From Serinus canaria (lineage: Eukaryota > Chordata > Aves > Passeriformes > Fringillidae), in contig NC_066314.1 of NCBI RefSeq assembly GCF_022539315.1, forward strand, positions 48,421,180 through 48,485,179: DNA of 64,000 nucleotides, given 5' to 3'. Below, piece by piece: positions 12,701 through 27,300 of this stretch. The notes below the pieces were generated by a model. It did not search any database. It was not told the origin of the DNA and was given only the letters and a program-made list of their open reading frames with translations. How positions within the stretch are numbered: position 1 is the stretch's first letter; each line of letters starts with the position of its first letter. The translations under genes were made by a program, and so were the position numbers.

Positions 12701-15700
12701 AATGTGACTATTTAATCAGAAAGTAGGAAAAAAATTCTCATCTTAGTGTAATTAGAAGGGCTGCTGGCTGAGTTGCAAGTGGAAAGGTGGCTTCATTCTT
12801 CAGAGCAGTGGTTACACGGCACTGTGATATTTGAGGTAGAGGCCCCAGTTCTGCACAAACAGCTGTGCCAGTTTTGTTCAGCAAATACTCTGTGTCATCA
12901 GAGTAGTCTTTTATTGTTGCATATTATAATTAAGTTGCTTGCATACGGTGTTATAGAAATTGGACTGAAAAATTGGAAAGATACGTGGGCTGCAAATGGT
13001 GGCCTAGAGCCACATCTCCTCAGTCCATAGTCTCTGACCCTCACAAAGGAAACCTGGTCAGACCTGCTCACTGCTAGGCCAGTGAAAATTCTCCTGAAAT
13101 TCCTTTGACACTACAGGAAGGTAGAGGTGTTCAACTGACTGGCAAGTTCCTATTGCAGCTCATGCTGAATTAATGCTTCCTTGTGAGTTGGGAGGATGCT
13201 GTAGCCACTCAGTGCTTTCAGAATGGGCTCTCCAGAGGTGCTGAACAATGTACAAATAAATGAGCATTAAATTGCTTTTTACTGTCTTTACTTACGCTTG
13301 CACTTTCCTGGACTTAGATAATGAAGTTGGGCTAATTTCACTTGTTCTTCAGTAGTTTTGCTTCCTGATCACATGGTTTATTTATTGGGTTGCAAGGATG
13401 AATTCTTCTATCAGGCAGACTGCTTTCGCTGAATTTACAAAAGTGATCAATCACATCTGTGAGCACACAGCCTTTCTTGTTAATAGGCAGTTTGTGTCTT
13501 GCACTCTCCCAGTTTGCATGGGTATCCCAGCCTGAATTCCAGGGAGTTCTGCCTCCTTCAGTCCCTCTATATAGTTTCTTTTGGCTCTAGCAGCCTGCCT
13601 TCCTTCCTGATCTGCACTGCTGCTCATGCTGTCCCAGGTGTAATGCACCATATGGCTGTGCTTAATCATTACCTTGGTTGGGTGCCCTTAAGTATCGCTT
13701 GGGATTCCTGGCAGGGAAGGTTCTGCAGAAATGTGAGCACTGAGTCCCTTTGGTAGTAAGTCTGTGTTCAATGTAATGTGCTCAAGGTCTCACCACAAGC
13801 TGCAGCTCACAGCCGTGCGCTTCTTCTTGCTAGTTTTTAAAAAACAGGAAATACATGGTATTTTATTAATTTCTTGTCACAAACCTGTCCTGGTATGTGA
13901 GACAGTCTTTGAAAAGAGATTTGAAGTTTATTTTTCTCTGTTGAAATGGTGAGATGCAGAATCTGCAGTCTAGTTTGTGCAGTAGTTCTAGTCACACTAC
14001 TAAATGCAGTGGTTTAGAAATAGAAGGGCAGGCATGCTCTGCAGATTTAGGTAGTGAGCTGCAAAAAACAACTTAGCTCATCACAGACATTTGTTCTTGC
14101 TTCTGCTTACTACTAATGCACCCTTGAACTACCACCAGAGTTGGGGCTGTCCTGAAAGTGCCCCTATGGGTGCAAGCTCTTTATATTAATTATATACTGT
14201 TAAATCTGAGCTGCCACCAGCTGTGAGTAGCTGGTCCTGGAATATGCCTGTGGGTTCCTTGTTGAGAAAGTTTTGTGCTAAGACAAACACAAATGATCAT
14301 GACTTGCTGTATTTACTAATAGGCTGACTCTGTTGGTAGTAGCTGTATCACAATATTATTTGTCATTTAATACATCTCCCACCATTGCAGTTCTCCTCTT
14401 CCTTCTTAAACTGCTGGCAGCGGTCCTCCATCCTAGCTCCCAGATTTTTCTGGAATGTTTTACTAATTCTTGGAATGGTCCATTAATGATATGAAAACAC
14501 TGTTCAAAATTTAATTGGGAACATTTCATACTTGTGAAATAAGTTATGCCCACCTTTGAGTGGGAAAATCTGACAGGGATACAAATCCCACAAAATATTA
14601 CATATAGTAGAAGGACACCAGTTTGGAACTTATTTTCTGGCCAGCAGTTATACACTGCTCTTTGTATGACCTGATTTATTCTTAATTTGAAAATTAATTT
14701 ACAGGTTAAGTACAGGGATAAAGGAAACAGAACATTGTCTATTAGTTACTGAAAGACTTACACTTCATTCTGTCCTAGAGCAGCTTTGAATTTCTCTGGT
14801 CATTGTAGACCTTTGGCTGAGCTCCATGTACAACAGCCTTGGACTGGTGCATGGGACATCTGTTAATCTATATATAGTATTCACACACTTGAACATGTAA
14901 ACAGGTGATCTCCTAAATATATGAAATGGCATTGGGAACTCCAAGTACTTAGTTAAGCCAAAATGTATTTAGGAGTGAACTGAAATAATCCTTTTTGCCC
15001 TCCTCCCTGCCAAAAATAAGCTGTATTGGGAAAAAAAGTACTTTATGGCTGATTCTAACTTGTGCTTAATATATATGTATATACATTCAGAAATCCCGGG
15101 AATTACTTAGTGCTTATAAAAAGGGTCCTGAAAATTACTTTTTTTCCCCTGTTCTTCAGTTTAGGTCTCTTGACAGTTTCTAGTTTCTTACTGTGAAGGG
15201 ACATGGGGTTTAAAAATAAAAGGTGCACATAATGAGTGGAGAAAACAGGTAGTAGATGGTAACTAATAAAGAAATAAGATATCTTTAGAAAAATTGTAAG
15301 GGAGGCTGCAGTCAGGAGGGGAATTTAAAGTCATTTGATGAGGTCTCTAGCAATCTGACTGAGAGTAATTTTTAATAAATCTGGGAAGAGCAGGGGGACT
15401 TCAGAAGAGCAAAAGACCGAGAGCGTTTTGCATCACTGCTGACAAAGGGTGAGTGAGTAGAGTGGCTCATCTGCTGTCAGTTCCAGGAAAAAATGATGGA
15501 AAATTTGATCAAGAATTTGGGTGGTATAAGAATAGCAGTATAATCACACTGATCAGCTTTTCAGTTTGTGAAAACAGGTCTGCTCAAATGTGACTCTGTC
15601 ACTTGGATAAGTGAAATGTGGTTGCTAGCGGTTTTGTCTAGGTGCAACAGGCTTTTATACATCTTTAACTTAGTAGCACAGTGTGTTTTAGTTTCAAGAA

Positions 15701-18700
15701 GTATCTCTGATTAATAAAGTACTGCTTAATTGGATTAAGAACTGGCTGTAGTCATAGAAAGCAGAAAAGTATTTCTGGTTGAGCTCAACCTGGTGCAGTC
15801 TGGAAACAGATGCAAGAGGCTGTAAGAGTGTGGACAGAACAAATACTAGTGGAGGAATAAATTGTGACATTAAAAAAAAAAAGTTTAGATCATTTAGGCA
15901 AACTGAGACATTTGAGCAAAATGCACATTAATATGGGTGACAATACAGATGTGCACCCAGGAGCAAGAAATGGCAGCCACACCTGTGTGAGGAGGTTTTA
16001 GCTGAAAATCCCTGTCTGGGAGGTGAAAGGGAAACAGTAGGTGTGGTTGGAAATGTGAGGGAAGGTAGATGGTTGTAGCAAGTAAGGGGCAGAAAGAGCT
16101 AACATACCTTACTAGATGTGTAAACAGAGACATGAGTAATAATGAGATTGTCTGCTGGGGAGATGGGCCTGCTGCTGTGGGTTGTGCCTTGCCTGTATAC
16201 ATTTAGTAAGATGTGCTAATTTAGGGTATGGATATATGGGCTCAGTAGGGGAAGTAATGCCATGCACTGAGAGATTCAATGGGCTGCTCCTTATGGGGCA
16301 GAAATCACTTAGTGGCAGTGTGCTGTTGGAAGAATGAAGTGCAATTCCCACCTTCAGTAGTGGGAAATACCAGGGCTCCTGGTTGTTCCACACAGGCTAT
16401 GTGTTGCTCCTGGCTACGTGGTCATCCTCTTCAACTCACTCCTGTAAAAACTGGTGCCTGTTTTGACTGGGCTGTGGTCTCTGTCCGTGAGTCCAGCCAC
16501 CAGTCAGGGGGACGTGAGAGGTGACGGGCAGAGTGAGAGGTTTGACACTGTCTCTCTCAGCAAGTTGTCAGATCAAATGCCAGGTGTTAGATCAAGATTC
16601 GGGTTTGATAACCTCAAAAGGAGCCCAGCAAATGAGAAGCTCTGTGAGCAGGCTGCCTGTGAGCTGTGCTAGCCCTCACACTAGCACAGAAGTTGAAGTG
16701 CGATCTCATGCTGGGTGGGAGGAAGAGTCTGGAGCTACCACTTCTGTTTGCAGTTTCACAGCCAAATGAAGGGCCTGTTCCTTCCCCTCTCTGTTCTCTC
16801 CTCCTCCTTCTGGCTCTTGGCTGATCCCACACAGAATTACCATGGTGCTCTGTACATCCTCCTCCCCTCTCTCACTTCCATGTACTAAAAGAAAGTAGTT
16901 TCCTGCCCAGGATGCATATATTAAGAAATCATAGTTTGTCTTGAGAAACAGAAGAGAGGTAACTTGTTTGCACACTGTGTGCACAGAGGTATTTCCACTG
17001 GTAGGAGGTACTCCTCTCACTGTCATAAACAGTTTCAGAGAAAGGTACATCAAGAGTCAATGGACGTAGAAGCCAGAAAAATCCAAGAAGAAAATTAAAT
17101 GTGATTTAAGTGAGGGTGATTAGGTGCTATGGAAACAACCATAGAAGGGAAGAGATGGATCTCTTTTTTTTATACATATGAAGACCAGAACCCGTATTGG
17201 AAGATGTGTCTTAGTGAAATGCAAATTGCAGATAGGAGGTTGAAAGAAACAGGTGAAATGTGGTGATGTCTGTAAGTAGACAAAGTGGCATCTTCTTAAA
17301 TTTTTTGATCTCTACTTTAGGGAGTGTACAGTGCAAATTCAGATATAATGTATGACATTACTGTAGTGGACAAACAAAGTACTTAAGAAAGGAGACATAA
17401 GGGTTATAATGAGATTGCTGTAGAGCAGTTTTGCTCTGTAGTGGTTCCACAACATTCGTGTGGACTTTCATTATGTGGGCTATAAAAAAGACATAAGAGA
17501 AATTCAAATTAAAACAGGGGAGATGAGATGTATTGCCATTCATTTTATAATATTTTACATTGAGCATGCTTAGGAGTTTGGTCTTGATTGCAAATGGGAT
17601 TCAGTGATACTCAGGTTGTCCTATTTTGAGATGTGTACATTCATGTGAATTTTTTCTTCAGTTTGGAGAGGTTGCTTTCATATGAAGGTGTCTTTGACTG
17701 TAAGAACAATCTAGAATGTTGCTTTGATTGTACAGTTTAAAGGAAAGCTGCTGTTATAATCTAAATGTTGAAATTATTACTCTTCCTGGGATTTGCACTA
17801 AAAAAACCCTCAGCTAATTGCATTTCACACAGGTCATGAATATGTTCTGTTATGCTAAAATAAACAGGCAAAATTCTAGTGATAAGGGGATTCCTTTTGT
17901 ACTGGAAGGACACTTCTAGATGTATCCATGGTATTTCACTTTCACGAGACTTTTCTGAAGGTGAATTTCTGAGCTGAGGAAGGAAATCAGCCTTGTAATT
18001 TAGAGTAACGACCAACAATTTTGACATATCGTTTAATCTGCACACAGTAATTAGAGTTTTCAGGAGTCATTAGCAGCTGGGGTGTCACTCCGTGTTTATT
18101 GGAGGACTGTCAGCTGGTGTTTCTCTTTGTTTGTTTTTTAATATTAATGGTTTGGAAAGCAGTTGGTGCTCTAGAAAGAACTGAGAAACAGGCCTGGCTT
18201 TGTGGATTTTTATCACCCTGCCAAGACCTGCGCAACTTCCTCTCCCACTGGCTGCAGCAGCCTACGGAAACCTGACTGCTGGGGGCCACTTCTGCAATTG
18301 CAGCAGGGCAGGGCAGCAGGGTGGGAGGGGGGGTCTTTTCCTTCTGCTGCTCACCAGTGCCTTGACATCCAAAGAAGAAAACAAGATGCATTTGAAAATG
18401 TCTCTTCAGTTGTTTCTCGCACTGATGGGTTTCCTTCTCTCCCTTCTCTCTGCTGTGCAGTGCTGCAGTTGAAGCTCCAGCAGCGACGCACGCGGGAGGA
18501 GTTGGTGAGCCAAGGGATCATGCCGCGTAAGTACCGCTTCAGTTCTTTGCCCTGCTGGTTTTATGCGTGGTTTTTGGTGGGGAATGGGTTCCATAAGATT
18601 CAAAAGGTCAGGTTCTCTGCTTCTGCATGGAAAACATCATCTGTAGGAGCCCCACCCTGTCCCACCCAGCCTGGTCCTTCTGAAGTGTTGGTGCCACCTC

Positions 18701-21700
18701 CGCTGCAAGTGTAACTGTACTGCAGAACGAGGCTTGTGTTTCATCTCAGTGCACAGTCTTCTGGAGAACATACTATGTCAGAAGTGCCTAAGATACTTGA
18801 CCCATGCCTGTAATCACTCTTTTAACAGGCTTCCTGCCTCTGCAGTTTCTGTTCAGTGTGGCAGCTCCCCAGACCTCTGAGGCACTTGTAGCTTTCCATA
18901 AACTGACCAAAACCAGGCATGGTGTACAAGATATTAACCAACAAGGGAGCCTCTTTTATGTTTGTAGCTAGAAAACAGCTAGAATGAGCCCTATGGGCAT
19001 CAGTCATTGCCCTTCTTGCAGGGAAGGGCAAAATCTGTGCAGGCAGAGAACATGTACTTTTCTGGGTCAACAGGATCTACCCTAAAGCCAAGCTCTCAGT
19101 GTCAGATCAGTGTTGGATAAAGTATTTTTCTGTTTTGCTCCCCTCCTTCCCCCAAAAATGCAAAAAAGGTGACAAATAAGTTTTGTCATGCTTTGGTACC
19201 TCTGAGCTAGATGACTTAGAGGTAACAAATTGAAGCAAGACCACACAGCAAATGTATTATTTTTGAGGTCCTCTCGGTTTCATGCTGTAGTAAAATGCAG
19301 TAGATCAGATATGTATTTTCTTCTTTCAAAAGCTTTCCTGCTGCCCTGTTTCAGAAGCTTTACTTGAAGATGGTGTAGTAATGAGGATTTTCTCATTTCT
19401 TCTGTTTCTGGGGTGCACACTGTAATATGAAACAGTGCTGTGACTTAGACTTTGCTGAGGGCTGAAGGTTAGACTGTCAGCTCTCTGTCTGAATGAAGAG
19501 AACCTGTCAGCAGCACTCTGTCAGCTGAAGTGGCTTGCAGGATGGCAGTAATGTTCTTTAAGAGGTTCTGGGACCCCTGCTTAAAAGTGTGTTACCAAAG
19601 CAAAAAGAAAAGATTGTCCTGTCTGGATATATCATACCTGTTGTCTATTTTTTAATCTGAGGAGCTTGTATACAAGCTTCTACAGAATACACTTACTTGC
19701 TTTTGGATGAAAGACTAGTGTCTCAGTGACTGCCTTTTTACTAATGCTTCTCAGAAGAAAGTGTTCCTGACTTCTTTGTGGTGTCCTGCTTTAGGTGGAT
19801 GTGTATGCAAATACTTTATTAACTTACGTTCAGTACTGGCTTTCTTCAAAGTGTGCCTGGCCAAACTTGTGATTCCTGAGAGGGGTCTGTTTTCCAGGCC
19901 TTTTGAAAACGAGGCCCTTGCAAGTAATTCAAGTAAGGCATCCAGAATAATTAGTGAGTCTTAAATTTATTTAAAACATAGTGTAAATTGCTAGTCTTTG
20001 CAGATTTGTGCCCTTCATTGCTTCATTTTTGTGATGGACCAAAGAAAAACGCTTTGTGAAAATACTGGCAACACATTAAAAGGTCCTTTCTGCAGTGGAG
20101 AAAACCTACTTTAACACATCTGTTCTAAACATGATTTGAAATTGGTTTCTCCCAAGTGATGGTATCATTTACCCATACCTGCCAGCTGGAAATAACCACA
20201 CATAGGGAAATGTTTAAAATGCAATTTTCCTGGGCAGTTTTCGAAGGGAAGATCAGATGTGAGATAAATTGTGATACATAAAGAAAAAAAAAATCCCATT
20301 TTTAACCTGAGAATTACAGAGGGTGACTAGGGACCATGTTCCTCCAGAAGGCATCTCAGCACCGTGACAGCTCTACATCTACTTTCAGGAGTTCCAGAAT
20401 AGACTTTTTTTACTGCTGGGAATATGCAAGTATCCTGTATTCCTTACTTCTGTCTGGCCTGTACCTCTTGTCTGTGAGAACACTGAGGTACTTAATCTTG
20501 TTCTGCTGTCATCTGCTGCTGGACATGGCTGTGCTGGACTTGCGTGTCTTTCTTGAGTTTGTTAGCCAGGAACCAAGCCCCATACGGTCCTTCATGATGA
20601 TTCAACAAAAGTATAAAAGTTGGAATCCAGAGGAAGCTTTGGTGCTGAACTAAAAGAGCTGGAATGCTCTTTCCATGTCAGTTGCTGGTTGGCTTCTTTT
20701 CTTTCCTTTATTTTCCATCTGGAGAGTCTTAACACTCTTGAGAGAACTGTAATGGTTGCAGTTCTGTCTGCATTACAGCTTGTATCAGGAATGTGTTTTT
20801 GAAGGGAAGCCCCTGATTGCACCTGCCTGCTGTGCCTTGCTTTGCACCATTAAAATGAAGTTTGAGAGCTGGATTAAATTGGAATGAAAGTAAAGTGGAA
20901 AATTCTCTGCCTAGAGCTAATATGCATTCAGCCCATGGGAGCAGACTACAGCTCGTCTGGCACCACACCTCCGATGCACCTTCACGTCCAGAGTGGGAAT
21001 GTCACTTCCTCAGCATCAATTTGGTTTCTGTTTTGGTCTTACTGTGCTTTCCTCTGTGTTCCTTTGGATTAGCCTGTGATACAAATCAGCTCCTGTACAG
21101 CTTGAGGCGAACAGCCATGGAAAAATCCCTGAGCCAAGTGTGGGAGAAGTGAAAGGTTTTGTTTTACATTACAAGCTATGGTACTGGGCAAACTCCCCTT
21201 GGTGCCTTTGGTTCTCCTGACTGAATCTAAACCCCACATAAGATTTATTCTGCAAATTGGTGCCCTAAAAGAGAAATTTCATTGCAGACTTCCATCAACA
21301 CAAGGTTTTTGGACGCTGTAAATATGAGGAGTGGGACATGACACGTTTGTGTCACCCTTAAGTGAGAGTGAGAGTCAGCTACTCCTGCTGTGCTTGTTCA
21401 TAACAGAACTGTGAATTGCTTACTTTGTCCCATGTGGAATTTTGTTTATATGATAGAGTGGAAAGGCAAATGTTTCAACATTTTTTTACCGAGTACACTT
21501 AATCTCACTTAACCTTCCCAACCCACCAGCCACCTACAGTGGGGCTTTGCTCCCCTGAAAGATGAGTGTATTCTAGTAAGAAATAAAGCATTTACAGACA
21601 GTGAAAGAGGATTCAAAATGATTGCATTCTGGGCTTCATTAATTCTTCTTGCTTTCTGTTACCACTTTGTGTAACCTTTTACTAGTAGCAGGATTCATTA

Positions 21701-24287
21701 GTTCAAGATTAAAATTCTCAATTGCTCTTAGAAAAATGGTGGGAAGCAAGTCTTTACCTGCAGCTGACATATCTGTGATCTGAGTTAGAATGACAGTATC
21801 TGGAAAAAAGGAGAGCTGGATTTTTCTGTTTATTCAGGTTTTGGCCTATTTTCTAACAGTGCAAATAGACAAGCCTTTTTGCTATTTGCATTTTTTGGTA
21901 GCTGTGCTCAGATGATTTTCATCTTCTTATTCTCATAAAATACAAGTTATACAAAATCTGCTGTCTGTGCTCAACTCTTTGAACTCTGTTGTGCTGTAGA
22001 AGAACAGTCAGATGCCGTCATTTTTTAGTATCGAATTTAAAGGTTATGGCTGTTGTAAGGTTTTTGGGGGGAATACCAAACACCCCATTTTTCACTCTTG
22101 AAGACTGTTTAACAGTAGCTAATGCACATCTGAGTAGAAAGTTATGTGGAAAGTATCTTCAACTAAAACAGCAAAAATTTTTAGGGGAAAGACATTTGGC
22201 AAATGTAGCAATACTCTGTTATGCAAAATATGTGGCTCTTTTTTTCTTTTGCAAGATTTAAAGCTTCACAATGCCATTTGTTTTATCCATCGGGATTGTG
22301 GTCTTCGGCTTCTGGCTGCAAACACTAAACGCAGGAAAGAATGCAAGGTTGTCATATGGCACAATCCTGCAGGAAAGCTGTTTTGACCATCACATCTATC
22401 CAAGCAGGCGGAGCAGAAGTAGATGATTTCTGGGAATGTGCCTTGTGTTTCTCTGTAGTGCTGTGTGAATCTCTGAAAAATGACACAGGCGTGCTTTGAA
22501 AAGGGCATTGCCTGCACTGGAAGCTAGAAGGAGGCTGCTGTACAGGCTGAGAATTTCCAGGAGCTTCTTTTTCACTTCAGTGTATCTGATATTTGCCAGT
22601 TTTTGTGCCCACATCCAACTCCTCTGTATATTTGAGTTCTGGGATGCAGAACATGTGGCTGTGTGTAGATCCAAAGAGGATGGAATTTGTGCATGGAGGT
22701 TCTAATGGGGGAGCTTTAACAGGATCTGAGGTGTTTCCATGCCCAACGCTCTGATGCACTTTCTGTTGGGATGTGCAGCCTGCTGGATGTGGAGCTTATT
22801 TCAGAGTACAAGAGTGTATTTTATCCTCAGATTCCATGAGGGGAGCGTGCCATGGTTCAATTCCAACATGGCACATGGTTGGAAATTACTGTAATACAGC
22901 AGGCAGTCTAATGATTATCATCTCATTAGGCCTTCCATATCTCTTGCTGCATTTTTTATTAGCAATAGGGTTAGTGGACAAAATATTTGTTATAAAACTA
23001 AAATGCAGTATTTGCTTTTTTGGGAGTCTGTGAGACATTGCTTAGAATGATTTTTGAAGGAATTGCTATTTACTGGAGACAGCTGGTGACTTAAGAATAC
23101 AGAACACAGGTTATGCTTTGGCATATCAGCGATGATCATCGTCTAGACAAAGTTTGTAGTAGCTGGTCTTCTGCATCCAGCACAGCTACCATCCCAAAAA
23201 CCTAAGGATCTGTGAGATACTGAATTTGGGAAGCAAACTGCTTGCCACATGTGAGTTTCTAAGGTTAAATCATGTCTCTAGACTTCAACATCTCAACCCC
23301 AAGATTTGGCCATACATCCACACTTGTGTTTGAGTAGGGTAGCTAAAAATGCTATTTCTGCTTTAGCCTTTACCTGATAGTCTAACCACTTCTCAGTTTA
23401 GAAAAAAAAAATTTTTCAATACTTGAAAATTATGCACTTCCAGCTTTATTGCTGCATGGCTCTGTAATTATTATTGATGGTAATATTTTCTTATTTATTC
23501 TTATTTCTAATTATAAATCATGTTGATTTAGTGTGTGTGTGCTAATCGAAGGAGACCTGTAAACCTTTGGTTCCTGTTACATACAATAGCTACAGTAGAA
23601 CATACTAAATGTCAGAAATAAAACAAAGGCAAAAAAAGGTTTTATAAATTGTTCAACTGTTAATTGGGAAGTTGGAGCATCTTTCTGTGTTTGTCAGAGA
23701 ACGGAGAGGCAGCAAGCTGTTGGAACATGACAGTAACCTACAGGTGCAGTACAGCTGCCATCATGCTGGTGACTTCAGGGGCAATCCTTCCTGCCTCAGA
23801 TGTATTTTGTCTTCTACATAAGGGCCAGGATAGATGAACTGCTATGCCTGGGTGGAGTTCTGCTGGCTTGGAACTGTTGCAGTGTGGCCACACAGCCGAC
23901 ATTTCAAGGTTGTGGAGTGTTCTATTAGAGCTGCAGCTAAACCCATTGCTTTAACACCCTGAAATATCTCTTCCTGCTGCGTAACGTGTTCCCGTCATTC
24001 TCTCACCACTTTACATACCAGCTCTTTGTAGTGACATTCCTGCAGTTTTATGGAATCTATTTATAGTAATAAAGCAAAAATACAAGTTTTCACTTCGCTG
24101 CCATTTTATGTCTGCTGTTCTGCACATTGGCAGCTGCTTCTCTTTCATGCTTTTGAGCTGGAACTGTAGTGTCATTTAGGACAAGGAGTTAAAAACATAT
24201 ATGTGGACTGTAAATAAAGCTGCAGCTAGACTTTTAATATAGTCAGTGTCATGCTCTGAGAGTAAGACTGGAATGCTAAGCAAGTAT

Positions 24288-24318
<31 letters not shown>

Positions 24319-27300
24319 AAAAAGGAAAGGACACTTGCAGCTGTCCTCTACATTTTTTTTCTGTTTCTGGTGTGTTGCACAGAAACCTGTTACTGGTTTT
24401 ATTTTAATTTGATTGTATACCTATAACTTGTTTCCAAGGAAAAATTGGTGGTTATTTGACTTCGATAATTTTTCTCAGAGCACAATTTCAAAGACTTCAA
24501 GCTTTGTGTGAAGAAGGCAGTCTGTACATTTAAGCTGAGAGTCTCATTGTCAGAGGACTAATAACTGCATCTGCTTTGCTTTTATTTTTAGATATCTGTG
24601 TGAGTATGTTTTCCATGCATTTATATGATCTGTGATTAATAAGACACGATTGGAGTAATAAAGTTTGTTGTGTTAGGATGGAAATGTGCTGTTTGCCCTT
24701 TCTGAAGCTGTAGAAGGAAGACCATACTCAGGTGTTTGATGGGGCTGCATTTGGTCCTTGATAGAAGGAAGGATAGAAGATTTATCTTCTGCCAGTTGCA
24801 AGAGAAATGTAATAGTTCAGGGGAGTAAAGTCTGATAGGCAATACAGTTTTTCCCCTTCTTGTTCCCACAGTTGTTTTAGCTTCATTCTTACTTGTTGTC
24901 TGGGAATGGTCTCTCCTTTTTGTGACCCCATACCTTTCTCACCCTGGGTACTCTGGCAGGTTTTCAGAAGAGTTTGCAAAGGCTGATTATCCATGCAAGG
25001 CACAGGCATGAAGTCTCGTCCATGAATGCATGGATCAAAGGGTTCCTGGTAGAAGTTCCTTGTGCCCCTTTTCCTTTCCAGTTTGGAGGTGGTATAATCC
25101 TGATTATAATGAAGCTTTGCCATTTTTTATTTCAGGAATTAGGTAGTGTCTTTTGAATGCCAAGAGTTAATGGTGATGGATGGAGCAGATTATACATCAT
25201 TTGTATTTGCTGTAAATGTTTTTTTGACACAAAGCCATAGCCATAGTCATCCACAGATCTGATAACTGTTACCATGGGTGACAATTTCCATTTTGCTTCT
25301 AAAGAAGATGAACTTTCTGAGAAATTGCACATATGTTAGATTTTAAATTAACTCAGTGTTGGGCCTTGGAAAAATCTTAGTCCTTTCTGCCAGTAATTTC
25401 ATGTTTACTGTGACAAACCTTTAGGCTTTTCACACAGTTAATGAAAACCTTAAACTTCAGCTGCATCATAGTGGGATCCTGCTGAAGTTACTGTCAGTCT
25501 TGCTGAAAGTGGGCTCTGGAGCAGGGCCTGCTGCAGGTGTTGGATGCTGCTCAGCTGGTGGGTGTCTCCATGGTGAGTGAGCTGAGGCCGGGTACCACAG
25601 TTCCCCCTGCCTGCGTGCTTCTGCAGCCAGGGCAAGCCCAGTGCAGGGAGCTGGAAATGGCTCTTCTTGGGGAACACAGCTGCAGGAGCTGTGCAGGTTC
25701 AGGATGTTGAGCCAGGAGAAGGGCTGGCTCTCTGAGGCAGGGTGTGGGGGAGGCAGGACCTCAGCTCTGGCTTCCACAGCAGCCTGGGACTCACCAAGCA
25801 ATCTGCTAACAGGGACTTCATTTGGCTGCAGTTTTCTGTGTGTGTCTCTGTTGACTGAATAGCTGGGCAGTGCTGCTGCAAGCTGCAGCCCTGTATCTGT
25901 GATGCTGTGCTTTGGCAGTGCTGGCAACAGCAGCAACGTGGGAAGGAGCCTTTCTTCTGTCTGGGACTAGGAACATAATCCTTCAGTCACAATAACATTC
26001 TCATTGAAGGGTGTCACTGAAGGGCAGGCTGCATTTGTTTGAATGCCAAAGATGTGTTTCTTACCTTCATAAACTTGTTTGCATTGACTTTTTTATGGCA
26101 GTCTTAATTTTTAATTTTCCAAGTTTATGTATTTTGGGATTTGAATAATCACCATTTACCAGTTGTGGCTTCTTTTCCTATCTTTAAGGTGATACTCATA
26201 TGTTAGCCTTAATCCAAGGTCATTTACCAGTGTTGAGGTATGGTATCAGGAATTCTAAAGTGTGATCAGTTTTGTGTCCTGAATGAGAAACTCCCCAGAG
26301 CTGCAAATGGAGAAAAGGATGCTGATGGAGATCTCTCTTCTCTTCTCTCAGCTGTGTATTCTCCAGCCCCTTTTCATATTTCTGCAGCACACAGCAGCAG
26401 CTCTTTGACACTGCCCCACTGGCAGGATGACAACCCCTTCTGTGCATGTGACCCAGTTTTTTAATACCTTTTTCTTCCATGCTGTGAGGAATGCTTTTTG
26501 AAAATGGGGTGAAGATGAAGGGAGGAAGAAAGTGCTAAAACTGCCTTGCTCTGACTCTGTGGTTCTAGTTCTGTGTCTCTTAGCAAATCCTATGGGTGGG
26601 AGCCCCACCCTCAACCGACTGCGGAAGCCATCGAGCCTATTTGCAGCACTTTATCTCATCTTTTTACGAAAGCATAGTAAAGTAAACAAGAGAGAGAAAC
26701 CAGACTTTGGTTGAGAGCAGGGCTGAATAGCCGCAGCAGAAAGCCTTCTGCCATTCTGAATTAAATCAGCATGTCTGAGTTTGGGTTTGGATATGTCTCT
26801 TTGTCATAGCAAAGGAAGGTTTTTCCTTTCCCTTAGGAATGAGTCTAACTGAGGAGCAAAGTATTTGACTCAGTATTCTGAATTTAGCTGTAGTCTTTCT
26901 ATAAACATTGTGTGTTGTCTTACCAACTGATTTGCAGTTGAAATATCACCTTGTTGTCTATGATGAGCTAGATACTATGGCCAAGGAAAGCTCATGGGCT
27001 TCCTCTCCTCTGTCAGTCTACAAGTCTGATAGCCTTGTAGTAGTGATTTACTGACTTCAGAGGGCTTTGCAGCCTCTGCTTCCCACAGGACACTTCAGCT
27101 ATGAGGATCTGTGCAGATCCTTTTGCCTTTCTTTCTTCCCTGTTTGGTTCCGTGCAAACCTCAGTGTCTTCTGTCAGCTGTACAAGCAAATGCAGGGTAT
27201 ATGGGTATTTTGACCTCTTTTTCTCAGCAGTTGGGTCAGTCCCCTTCCCCTGCTGTGTTTCATTCTTAGAGTGTCTCAGTGTGGTTCTGATTCCACTTAT

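Larger units (their letters stand above)
760..18460 (+). other. MRTFA: MRTFA intron, 17.7 kb
   Basis: This is AT-rich intronic sequence with many stop codons in all frames. It holds T- or A-runs (for example about 2998-3020 and 10772-10790, the latter followed by GTTT units) and ancient CR1 fragments between about 15,390 and 17,290. I found no exon matching the other known MRTFA N-termini (the SERKN or MAVQS types). The stretch 1310-1780 has a 75-codon open frame and may be a worn repeat, but I do not recognise it. Nothing else supportable was seen. Confidence 0.7.

Noticed and set aside
18200..18472. ORF ending in a signal-peptide-like hydrophobic stretch
   Set aside because: The Leu/Phe-rich residues are translated from the pyrimidine tract before the RPEL1 acceptor at 18460, and the frame stops just inside the exon.
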